DNA of 64,000 nt from Desulfosediminicola flagellatus (GTDB lineage: Bacteria > Desulfobacterota > Desulfobulbia > Desulfobulbales > Desulfocapsaceae): assembly GCF_005116655.2 (NCBI RefSeq), contig NZ_CP050698.1, positions 2,510,501 through 2,574,500 on the forward strand, written 5' to 3'. Positions 35,732 to 44,029 of the stretch are shown piece after piece. Position 1 is the stretch's first letter; each line of letters begins with the position of its first letter. The notes under the pieces are model-generated. The model was not told the origin of the DNA. It searched no databases and saw only the letters and a program-made list of their open reading frames with translations. A program made the position numbers and the translations under genes.

Positions 35732-36475
35732 CTAAAGATGTAACCGCTTAAATATGGTTTCGGGAATTGCACGAATAATCCACATAATCACGGACCAAAA
35801 CCAGGGGAGATAAGCGGTATTTTTATTTCTATTTATAGCCGTATATATCCCGAAGGATATTTTTTCAGGAGTGGCCCATAGCATGTTTTTCGAAAAATCT
35901 CTGGTCATAGGGGTATCTACAAAACCCGGTTTAACTGTCACAACATGTACACCACTTGCATTTAGACGATTACGAAGACCCTGCAGGAAAATCGAAACGG
36001 CACCTTTGGCTGCACCATACACATAGTTTGATTGTCTGCCACGATCTCCTGCCACCGAACTGATAACACATATGGTTCCTCCTCCCTGCTTTTCTAAGCG
36101 ATTGGCTGCATGTGTCAGCAGGGACATTACCCCAAGAGCATTTGTCTCAAATTCAGTTCGAAGCTCATCAAAAGACTCTTCACAGGATCTCTGGTCGGGC
36201 AGGGTTCCATGAGCTACCAGAACAGTATCGACAGATCCCAGGGAATCAAATGCTTCATCAATCAGTAACTGATGCGCATTAAAATCACGGGCATCAACTA
36301 CCGAGGTAAACACTGTATCTGCTCCCCGAATTCGCAGATCATCAGCTACAATTTGTAGTTTGACACTGTCTCTTGCAACCAGAAAAAGGGTATCACCATC
36401 TGCTGCGAAACGACGTGCAGTGGCTTCAGCTATAGAAGAGGTAGCTCCAAATATAAATCGGTTAGCCATTTTCAC
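35732..36475 (-). CDS. DprE2-like 2-keto-reductase (SDR)
   Basis: 247 residues of short-chain dehydrogenase: the dinucleotide site near the N-terminus is FIFGATSSIAEATARRFA, then VVDARDFNAH, LVAHGT, the catalytic VISSVAGDRGRQSNYVYGAAKGA (Ser, Tyr, Lys) and VVTVKPGFVDTPMT. The late hydrophobic tail WFWSVIMWIIRAIPETIFKRL is typical of DprE2 homologues and may hold the protein at the membrane. In mycobacteria DprE2 reduces the 2-keto intermediate to decaprenyl-phosphoryl-arabinose together with DprE1. The overlap of 4 bp with the DprE1-like gene supports the same two-step epimerisation here. Confidence 0.82.
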   Translation of the reverse strand: MKMANRFIFGATSSIAEATARRFAADGDTLFLVARDSVKLQIVADDLRIRGADTVFTSVVDARDFNAHQLLIDEAFDSLGSVDTVLVAHGTLPDQRSCEESFDELRTEFETNALGVMSLLTHAANRLEKQGGGTICVISSVAGDRGRQSNYVYGAAKGAVSIFLQGLRNRLNASGVHVVTVKPGFVDTPMTRDFSKNMLWATPEKISFGIYTAINRNKNTAYLPWFWSVIMWIIRAIPETIFKRLHL

Positions 36476-37797
36476 TCCGCTGTAGTTCGTCTCCAGAAAC
36501 TGGAGCTGAATTTTGGATCACGAAATCGTTCCAACTCTTGAAACTGCGGAAAATAGTTTCTGAAAGCTGATCCAGACATTCGGGCATCCTTACCTGGATA
36601 TACAGCACCGCCAACAGATTGCACGATAGTGTCAAAGTCGCTGAGCATTTGAAACGTGTTATTGTCCTGAATGCAGATATCGAGTGCCAGGGTTATTCCG
36701 GGTCGCGGGAAAGAGAGCAAACCAGGTGATTTCTGTTTTCCGAATACTTTCAACACTCCGAGAAACGAGACCAGGCCCATTTGTGTTCCTTTTCTCAGTA
36801 TCTCCTCAAGAGCATTTCTACCCTCCGAATCGTGAGGAAACACACACTGATACTGCAAAAAACCATGAGGCCCATATAAACGGTTCCAATGATAGATTGC
36901 ATCCAAGGGGAAAAAAAAGGGTTCATAATGAACGAGTTCTGTACTGCGAACCCTTCGCTGCTTTCGATAATATATAGAATTAAATATCCTGGCGGTTGTT
37001 CGGTTGACCACAGAAACCGGGGGTACAAAGGGTACACTCATCCGCAACCTAGGGGCGTGTATCTGTTTTATGTAATGCGTTGAGTGGTTTCCTCTGATAA
37101 AGTGCCCTCTTCCAAAATTCCTGCCACTCGCCATACTGTCAATCCAGGCAACGGTATACTCATCTTGAAGATCAGATTCTTCTGAGATTTCAAAGAAATC
37201 ATTAAACGTACCAAAACGAATGGTCTCAACATCCATAACCGGATTGTTTATCTGCTTCATGCTGATTTCAGCCCAGAGAATAAGCCCTGTAAGCCCAAGC
37301 CCCCCGATCGTTGCATTGAAGAGTTCTTCGTTGTCAGTTCTTGAACACCGTAATCTTCGACCGTCTGATAGCAGCAGTTCAAGACATCGAACATGGCAAC
37401 CAAAGGTGCCGGCACTGTGGTGGTTTTTACCATGGATGTCATTGGCAATTGCTCCACCCAGCGTCACAAATCTGGTTCCCGGCACAACAGGCGGGAACCA
37501 TCCGTGAGGTACAGTGAGAGTCAGTATGTTATCCAGCAACACCCCGCTTTCGCACCTCAGGATCCCTGTATTTCTATCAAATGCGATAAATCGATTAAGC
37601 TGACGAGTGTCAAGTAACCACCCTTCGTTATTGAGACAAACATCCCCATAGGAACGTCCGTTTCCAAACGGCAACCAGGTAGAATTCGAGTCGGCAGGAA
37701 TAGGCAGTGGTTCAGTACGCCAGTTCAGTTGTTTGACGGTTTGTTTGGTGTTGGGGTATCTGCCCCATGATTGATAGTGCTTGTACATGGAAATCAA
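36472..37797 (-). CDS. DprE1-like FAD-dependent oxidase
   Basis: 441 residues. An FAD-binding domain with LPFGNGRSYGDVCLN and VVPGTRFVTLGGAIANDIHGKNHHSAGTFGCHV; the 'GGAIA.DIHGKNHHSAGSFG.HV' block is the strongest hallmark of decaprenylphosphoryl-ribose 2'-oxidase. IGGLGLTGLI follows, and the C-terminal substrate domain includes YQCVFPH and YPGKDARMSG. In Mycobacterium it oxidises the ribose C2 of polyprenyl-phospho-ribose. It lies between UbiA-type and DprE2-type genes with 4-bp overlaps on both sides, so the three are translationally coupled. Peripheral, cytoplasmic or membrane-associated. Confidence 0.85.
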   Translation of the reverse strand: MISMYKHYQSWGRYPNTKQTVKQLNWRTEPLPIPADSNSTWLPFGNGRSYGDVCLNNEGWLLDTRQLNRFIAFDRNTGILRCESGVLLDNILTLTVPHGWFPPVVPGTRFVTLGGAIANDIHGKNHHSAGTFGCHVRCLELLLSDGRRLRCSRTDNEELFNATIGGLGLTGLILWAEISMKQINNPVMDVETIRFGTFNDFFEISEESDLQDEYTVAWIDSMASGRNFGRGHFIRGNHSTHYIKQIHAPRLRMSVPFVPPVSVVNRTTARIFNSIYYRKQRRVRSTELVHYEPFFFPLDAIYHWNRLYGPHGFLQYQCVFPHDSEGRNALEEILRKGTQMGLVSFLGVLKVFGKQKSPGLLSFPRPGITLALDICIQDNNTFQMLSDFDTIVQSVGGAVYPGKDARMSGSAFRNYFPQFQELERFRDPKFSSSFWRRTTAE

Positions 37798-39272
37798 TGT
37801 GCCATAAACATAATTATTGCCATGGAAAGAAGTGTAAATCTGCTTGTTTTGTCTTTTATGGCAAAGATCATCGGGTCATCATGCATCATGCCACGATGAG
37901 CCACAAGCCAGATATAACAGAGCCAATAGAGCAATAAAGGACACGCCAGCCAGATAACATTATGATGCCCATACGAGAGCTCTGCAGAGCCACTGGTAAT
38001 GTATAATACAAGCACAAGTGCAGAGACAAATGCACTGGCGACTCCCATACCTGCAAGTAATGCTGAGTCATCTATAACATAGCTGCGTGCCTTGGCAGAT
38101 AATCCATATTCATTTCTCATGGTTATTAGTTCAGCATAGCGTTTCACTAAGGCCAGACTGATGAACAGAAACATTGAATGAGCCAGAAGCCAGGAAGACG
38201 GCCAGATATCGACTGCCGCCGAACCTGCCATCATGCGCAATGTAAAGAGTGCTGCAAGAACAATCACATCAAGAACTACAAAATGTTTTAAACGCAACGA
38301 GTAAGCGAGAGTGGTGAAGTAATACGTTGCCAACATGAACAGAAAATACACCGGAAGTGATAAGCCTACGAGAATGCTCAACAGAAGTAACAGTATGCAA
38401 CTGAATATCCCAGCTGTCAGCGGTAAGGCACCTGAGGCAAATGGTCGGGTCCGTTTTCTCGGGTGTCTGCGGTCTTCGCGCAAATCAAGTAGGTCGTTTA
38501 ATATATACACACTGGAGGCACAGAAACCAAAAGAGAGAAATGCTACGAAAACAGAACCAAACAAACTCATTTCAAATAATCGATTTGCGGCTATTAACGG
38601 TACGAAAACAAGGATATTTTTTAACCATTGATAGAGTCTAAGTGCACGAACCCATTCGGTTGTTCCAGCAGTTTTATTAAAAAAAACCAATTCAATGTTT
38701 GTCAGCTGCCCTCTAACATGTTCGACAAAATTCCTGGAACCAACGACAATACTTTGTCGGGCAACCTTCCAGACAAGGATATCTTTCCTATGATTGCCCA
38801 GATAGTCAAATCCCATAACTCCGAATTCAGCCAGGAGGCGTTCTTTCTTTCTGATACCTGTAATATTGTTTTTTCCGTCACTTGCAATAACGCTATCGAA
38901 GATATGAAGATAATCTGCGACCTGCTGAGCAATATGTGTATCTGCTCCAGTAACGAGAATAAGCTGCCTATTCGACTGATGCTGATCCCGCAGATACGTC
39001 AATATTTCGAGATTATACGGTAAACTGCTGACATCCAATGTTACACGTTTGCAGACCTCCTGCTTCAGATACGCCCTCCCCTTTAGCAACCACAAAAATA
39101 ATAGCGGTATAATAAGCGGGTAAGCCTTTAATAATTGTAATAGCGACTCAATGAGAGAATCTGTTTTGAGCAAACTGCCATCTAAGTCAACAGCAAGTGG
39201 TACCGAATTCTCCGTAATATTAGGCTCATGCATCACATTGATAGAGTAAGACTGGATGGTCGTGTCATCCAT
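37794..39272 (-). CDS. HAD phosphatase-UbiA prenyltransferase fusion (phosphoribosyl-polyprenol synthase type)
   Basis: 492 residues. The first 200 are a HAD domain: VDLDGSLLKTDSL (nucleophile Asp), LILVTGADTHIAQ, and a GFDYLGNHRKDILVW acidic region. The rest is a UbiA domain with eight or nine membrane helices: LNDLLDLREDRRHPRKRTRPFASGAL (ND..D...D..H..K..RP) and AYSLRLKHFVVLDV, LFTLRMMAGSAA. Fusions of this type are annotated as 5-phosphoribosyl-1-pyrophosphate polyprenyltransferases plus the phosphatase (mycobacterial Rv3806c and Rv3807c functions), making polyprenyl-phosphate ribose. First gene of the operon. The fusion joins the transfer and dephosphorylation steps. Confidence 0.82.
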   Translation of the reverse strand: MDDTTIQSYSINVMHEPNITENSVPLAVDLDGSLLKTDSLIESLLQLLKAYPLIIPLLFLWLLKGRAYLKQEVCKRVTLDVSSLPYNLEILTYLRDQHQSNRQLILVTGADTHIAQQVADYLHIFDSVIASDGKNNITGIRKKERLLAEFGVMGFDYLGNHRKDILVWKVARQSIVVGSRNFVEHVRGQLTNIELVFFNKTAGTTEWVRALRLYQWLKNILVFVPLIAANRLFEMSLFGSVFVAFLSFGFCASSVYILNDLLDLREDRRHPRKRTRPFASGALPLTAGIFSCILLLLLSILVGLSLPVYFLFMLATYYFTTLAYSLRLKHFVVLDVIVLAALFTLRMMAGSAAVDIWPSSWLLAHSMFLFISLALVKRYAELITMRNEYGLSAKARSYVIDDSALLAGMGVASAFVSALVLVLYITSGSAELSYGHHNVIWLACPLLLYWLCYIWLVAHRGMMHDDPMIFAIKDKTSRFTLLSMAIIMFMAH

Positions 39273-39512
39273 AAAGATTAGATTCAGGTATGCATACTAA
39301 TGAACGATTATGCAGGTAAAGTGTAATACCTGTACAGTCATTTAATACTGTTATTAATATTGTCTCTAAAAGGGTTGAAACACTATAAAAAATTCAGGTT
39401 GTTGCGTATATCGTATCATAGAGTTAACAGGATCACCAATGAATCCAACAGTGAGTTAGAGAAAAACGGTTGCCTGAAATTGTATTATCTTTCTTAATAC
39501 ACGTAAGACAAT

Positions 39513-40610
39513 TTATTTATCCCTATAGGTGTTTCTTATCTCTAAAAATTGATCTAATTCACCCAGAAAAAGCGTGACCAGTTCAGGGTCAAAATGGCCA
39601 CCCTTCTCTTTATTAATGAGTTCGATTATCTCTTCAAGAGGCCATGCGTCTTTATACACCCTGGTACTACCCAAAGCATCAAACACATCAGCAAGAGCTG
39701 TTATTCTGCCGAATATATGAATATCTTCGCCTGAATTTCCATGAGGATACCCAGAACCATCCCACTTTTCATGGTGTTCCCCTGCCACAATTGCCGCTGT
39801 TTTCAAGATTGGTCGCGTAGAGTGATCAAGCATCTCATAGCCAACCGTTGCATGTCGTTTCATGATTTCAAACTCATCAGCAGTCAATTTTCCCGGTTTA
39901 TTCAGGATAGCATCAGGAGTCGCAATTTTACCTATATCGTGCATAGGAGAGGCAAGCTTCAAAAGAGCTGCTTCTTCTTCAGTGAGACCATAGAGTTTTG
40001 CAAGGAGATAGGAATATTCTGCAACGCGGCGGACATGATGTCCTGTTTCCATAGAGCGGGTTTCACCAATCTCGCCCATAGTGTAGACAATCTCTTTCTG
40101 AGTCGAAATGATTTCCTGATCCAGCTTTATCAGATCTGTAACATCATGCACATAGGCGATAATAGCATCTATCTCTTTAGATCCTTTAAGCGTCACAGAA
40201 TAGGTGTGATCATCATCTCCCAGGATTTTTATATTACTGAATATATTTTCGTCAATAGACGTGCTGATTTCATCTTCATTAATAAAAATCAGGTCAGCGA
40301 TGGCACTGATATTTGGAAAAACTTCTTTAGCCCGCTTATTTTCAAAGGCAAGTTTACCGTCACCGAAAAATATAAATAACGGCTCAGGATTATATAGTGG
40401 AAGATATGAGAGGTAATAGTTTTCTTTTGCAGCTCTGCTGCCAATATTCAGACTTTTGCTGATCGGACAGTACCATGAAAGTCCTGTCCAGAGAACAATC
40501 AGACCAAGGGGAACAAGATACCACATGCCATGACTCCCGAGCACAATGATACCGGTACCCAGAAAGGCACGAACATATCCTTCAAATCTGCCTACATTAA
40601 TTTTTGGCAT
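39513..40610 (-). CDS. Membrane HD-GYP phosphodiesterase with DUF2892-type N-terminus
   Basis: 365 residues. The N-terminus (VGRFEGYVRAFLGTGIIVLG, LVPLGLIVLWTGLSWYCPISKSL) is a two-helix DUF2892/YgaP-like membrane unit ending in the usual W.CP.Y/I..L. A short PAS-like region follows (FIFFGDGKLAFENKRAKEVF). The HD-GYP domain has ETGHHVRRVAEYS, ASPMHDIGKIATPD, ILNKPGKLTADE, EHHEKWDGSGYPHG and RITALADVFDALGS. HD and GYP motifs are complete, so cyclic-di-GMP hydrolysis is expected. Its ATG is the last base pair set of the segment duplicated at 31.1 kb. It lies 290 bp downstream of cusA, past a terminator, and is expressed separately. Confidence 0.88.
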   Translation of the reverse strand: MPKINVGRFEGYVRAFLGTGIIVLGSHGMWYLVPLGLIVLWTGLSWYCPISKSLNIGSRAAKENYYLSYLPLYNPEPLFIFFGDGKLAFENKRAKEVFPNISAIADLIFINEDEISTSIDENIFSNIKILGDDDHTYSVTLKGSKEIDAIIAYVHDVTDLIKLDQEIISTQKEIVYTMGEIGETRSMETGHHVRRVAEYSYLLAKLYGLTEEEAALLKLASPMHDIGKIATPDAILNKPGKLTADEFEIMKRHATVGYEMLDHSTRPILKTAAIVAGEHHEKWDGSGYPHGNSGEDIHIFGRITALADVFDALGSTRVYKDAWPLEEIIELINKEKGGHFDPELVTLFLGELDQFLEIRNTYRDK

Positions 40611-40823
40611 TGCAGAATCCTCACGCCGCCGGAACCTATATCTAAGCCGGATAACTCAATGGTTATTCAGAATAGTTACGCAACCCTATTTGCATTTTTT
40701 ACCCTGATGGCCGTAAATAGGACGGAAATCCAACCATTTTCATTGTTCATTCTAATAGTACCGCTAATTTTTCAGAAAATGAAGGCTGGCATATTGTGAC
40801 ATTAAGTTCGTATAAAAGACAAA

Positions 40824-40860
40824 AAAAGGCATTGGAACATAGGGCTATCCAATGCCTTTT
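40824..40860 (-). terminator. Terminator of the cus operon
   Basis: AAAAGGCATTGGA at 40824-40836 pairs with TCCAATGCCTTTT at 40848-40860. On the minus strand it is followed by T7. It lies 40 bp past the cusA stop. A degraded copy exists in the duplicate at about 31306-31352. Confidence 0.85.
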
Positions 40861-40899
40861 TTCTACCAAACAGAAAACACCTTTTACGAGAGCTACTTT

Positions 40900-43800
40900 C
40901 TATATCGACCTCTTCCGCCAAAGAAAAAACACGGCGGGAACAACAAGCAACGTTAATAGTACTGAACTCACCATACCACCAACCATTGGTGCGGCGATAC
41001 GGCTCATAACTTCAGACCCGGTGCCTGTACCGAATAGAATAGGTAACAATCCGACAATAATCGCTGCTGCAGTCATCATTACAGGACGGACACGCATTCC
41101 GGCACCGTGCAATACAGCATCAGAAAGCTGCACTAACGTTGGTTTTTCACCTTCTTTTTCACAATCATCAACCATCTTGAAATAGGCCTGGTTCAGGTAG
41201 ACCAGCATGATCACCCCGATCTCCACCGCTACACCAGCAAGGGCAATAAAACCAACGCCAACGGCCACCGAAAAGTTATAACCCTCGAGATACATAAGCC
41301 AGATAGAGCCAACCATCGCCAGCGGCAAAGTTCCCATGATAATTCCAACCTCAACAAAGTTTCGGAAGTTGATAAAGAGCAGGATGACAATAATGGCTAA
41401 GGTCAGCGGCACTACGTATGTAAGCTTTTCCTTGGCGCGGAGCATATATTCATACTGACCTGACCAGGCCAGAGAGTATCCTGCTGGTAATTTAATCTTG
41501 TCTGCAACCACCTTCTGGGCTTCGACCACATAACTGCCGATATCAACGCCTTCGATATCAATAAATGTCCAGCCATTGAGGCGGGCATTCTCGCTTTTTA
41601 TCGCGGGCGGACCATCTTCTACAAACACATTTGCTACATCACCTAAAGAGATACGCTGACCACTCATGGTGACGATAGGCAGAAGAGAAAGCTGCTCTGG
41701 CGAATTTCTGTAATCATGCGGGTAGCGAACATTTACAGGGTATCGTTCCTGCCCTTCAACTGTCTGGGTAACATTCATGCCACCAATTGCTGTGGCCACA
41801 ACCTGCTGTACATCGGCAATATTCAAACCATAGCGTGCTGCTTTTGCCCGTTGAATATCGACTTTGATATATCTACCTCCTGCAACCCGTTCTGAATAGA
41901 CAGACGCTGTACCTGGGATATCGACCATTATTGTTTCAAGTTGCTGACCGATTTCCTGAATTATTTTCAAATCAGGCCCTGAGACCTTGATCCCGACCGG
42001 AGTCTTGATACCGGTCGCCAGCATATCAATCCGTGTTTTGATGGGCATAACCCAGGCATTTGTCAAACCAGGAAGTTTCACCAGCGCGTCGAGTTCTTTT
42101 TTCAGACTTTCAGTGGTTAGCCCTGGACGCCATTCTTCCCGTGGTTTTAATTGAATAAACGATTCAATCATGGTGAGTGGCGCAGGGTCTGTAGCCGTTT
42201 CTGCGCGGCCCACCTTGCCAAAGACAGTAACAACCTCAGGCACCGACTTAATAAGCTTATCGGTCTGTTGCAAAAGCTCGCGTGCTTTACCTATTGAGAT
42301 ACCCGGGTAGGTTGTGGGCATATACATCAGATCGCCTTCATCAAGAGGCGGGATGAACTCACTACCAATCTTATCAAGTGGCCAAATGCCGATATACAGC
42401 ACAATAAGTGCGGCCACCAACACCATCTTAGGGAACCGCAGAACACCTTTCAGCACTGGTAAATACATAGCTGTCAATATACGATTGATCGGGTTTTTAT
42501 GCTCAGGCAGAACTTTGCCACGAATAAAATAGCCCATCAACACAGGAACAAGGGTAATTGAAAGAGCAGCAGATGCGCCCATCGCATAGGTTTTGGTAAA
42601 CGCCAGCGGCGAGAACATCCGCCCTTCCTGCGCCTCTAAGGTGAAAACAGGAACGAAGCTTACGGTAATAATCAGCAAGCTGAAAAACAGAGCAGGCCCT
42701 ACTTCGCTTGCAGAATCAGCTACTACCTGCCAGCGGTTTTCTTTGGTCAGCGGTGTTCGCTCCATATGCTTATGCATATTTTCGATCATAACAATCGCAC
42801 CATCTATCATGGCACCAATTGCAATGGCGATACCGCCAAGCGACATGATGTTGGCATTCAGTCCCTGCATGTGCATAATGATAAACGCAGTCAGAATACC
42901 AACCGGTAGACTGATAATTGCCACCAGTGAAGAACGAATGTGAAACAGAAACAGCATACAGACAAGCGCAACGACACCAAATTCCTCCAGCAGCTTATGC
43001 CAGAGATTTTCCACCGCCCGTTCAATCAGCGCACTCCGGTCATAGACGGGGATGATTTCAACGCCATCCGGCAGACCTTTCTTCAATTCTTCAAGCTTTG
43101 CCTTAACTCCGTCAATGGTCTTTTGAGCATTTTCACCAAACCTCATGACAATAATGCCGCCAACGGTTTCACCTTCGCCATTCAGTTCGGCAATTCCGCG
43201 ACGCATCTGCGGCCCTTCTCCGATATCAGCAACATCTTTTAATAAAATCGGGGTGCCGTTCTGGTTTACTCCTAAGGGTATATTGCCCAAATTTTCTGTA
43301 CTTTGCAGGTAGCCTGTTGCCCTAACCATATATTCGGCTTCAGCCATCTCGACTACCGAGGCACCGATCTCCTGATTGCCCCTCTTAATCGCCATCTGGA
43401 TCTTCGATAACGGAATCCCGAAAGCACGCAATTTTTCAGGACTGACCATAACCTGGTACTGTTTCACCATACCGCCGACAGCAGTCACTTCTGAAACACC
43501 GGGAACGGTCTGTAGCTCATACTTTAAAAACCAGTCCTGCAATGAACGCAGCTGGCTGATATCATTTTTGCCTGTCCTGTCTACGAGTGAATACAAGTAG
43601 ACCCAACCAACACCCGTAGCATCCGGTCCCAATTGCGGTCGTGCTGCTGCTGGAAGCGATGGTGCAACCTGGCTAAGGTATTCAAGTACCCGGCTTCGTG
43701 CCCAGTAAAGATCTGTTTTTTCATCGAAGATCACATAGACATACGAGTCCCCGAAAAATGAATAACCACGCACTGTCACAGCACCAGGCACCGACAGCAT

Positions 43801-44016
43801 CGCTGTGGTCAGCGGATAGGTAACCTGATCCTGCACTACTTGCGGTGCCTGTCCCGGATAGGTGGTTTTGATGATAACCTGCACGTCAGACAAATCCGGT
43901 ATCGCATCAACAGGTGTATTCTTTAACGAATACAGACCAATACCGACCAGAATTGTCGTCGCCAACAACACAAAAAAGCGATTGTTAACTGACCATCGTA
44001 TTATTGATTGAATCAT
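40900..44016 (-). CDS. cusA: CusA-type Cu(I)/Ag(I) RND efflux pump
   Basis: 1038 residues with 12 transmembrane segments and two large periplasmic loops. Heavy-metal RND signs: NTPVDAIPDLSDVQVI at the N-terminus, GAMIDGAIVMIENMHKH in TM4 (proton relay Asp) and AVGVGFIALAGVAVEIGVIM late. The three methionines that bind Cu/Ag in E. coli CusA are recognisable in the same contexts: LMYMPTTYPG, APLTMIESFIQLKP and TRIDMLATGIK. This favours monovalent copper/silver over Zn/Co. It lies 13 bp after cusB. The last about 45 codons also exist in a duplicate at 31.4 kb. Confidence 0.95.
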   Translation of the reverse strand: MIQSIIRWSVNNRFFVLLATTILVGIGLYSLKNTPVDAIPDLSDVQVIIKTTYPGQAPQVVQDQVTYPLTTAMLSVPGAVTVRGYSFFGDSYVYVIFDEKTDLYWARSRVLEYLSQVAPSLPAAARPQLGPDATGVGWVYLYSLVDRTGKNDISQLRSLQDWFLKYELQTVPGVSEVTAVGGMVKQYQVMVSPEKLRAFGIPLSKIQMAIKRGNQEIGASVVEMAEAEYMVRATGYLQSTENLGNIPLGVNQNGTPILLKDVADIGEGPQMRRGIAELNGEGETVGGIIVMRFGENAQKTIDGVKAKLEELKKGLPDGVEIIPVYDRSALIERAVENLWHKLLEEFGVVALVCMLFLFHIRSSLVAIISLPVGILTAFIIMHMQGLNANIMSLGGIAIAIGAMIDGAIVMIENMHKHMERTPLTKENRWQVVADSASEVGPALFFSLLIITVSFVPVFTLEAQEGRMFSPLAFTKTYAMGASAALSITLVPVLMGYFIRGKVLPEHKNPINRILTAMYLPVLKGVLRFPKMVLVAALIVLYIGIWPLDKIGSEFIPPLDEGDLMYMPTTYPGISIGKARELLQQTDKLIKSVPEVVTVFGKVGRAETATDPAPLTMIESFIQLKPREEWRPGLTTESLKKELDALVKLPGLTNAWVMPIKTRIDMLATGIKTPVGIKVSGPDLKIIQEIGQQLETIMVDIPGTASVYSERVAGGRYIKVDIQRAKAARYGLNIADVQQVVATAIGGMNVTQTVEGQERYPVNVRYPHDYRNSPEQLSLLPIVTMSGQRISLGDVANVFVEDGPPAIKSENARLNGWTFIDIEGVDIGSYVVEAQKVVADKIKLPAGYSLAWSGQYEYMLRAKEKLTYVVPLTLAIIVILLFINFRNFVEVGIIMGTLPLAMVGSIWLMYLEGYNFSVAVGVGFIALAGVAVEIGVIMLVYLNQAYFKMVDDCEKEGEKPTLVQLSDAVLHGAGMRVRPVMMTAAAIIVGLLPILFGTGTGSEVMSRIAAPMVGGMVSSVLLTLLVVPAVFFLWRKRSI

Positions 44017-44029
44017 TATAGCTTCCCAG

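Noticed and set aside
42593-42943. Plus-strand frames within cusA
   Set aside because: Antisense shadows of a strongly supported efflux gene.
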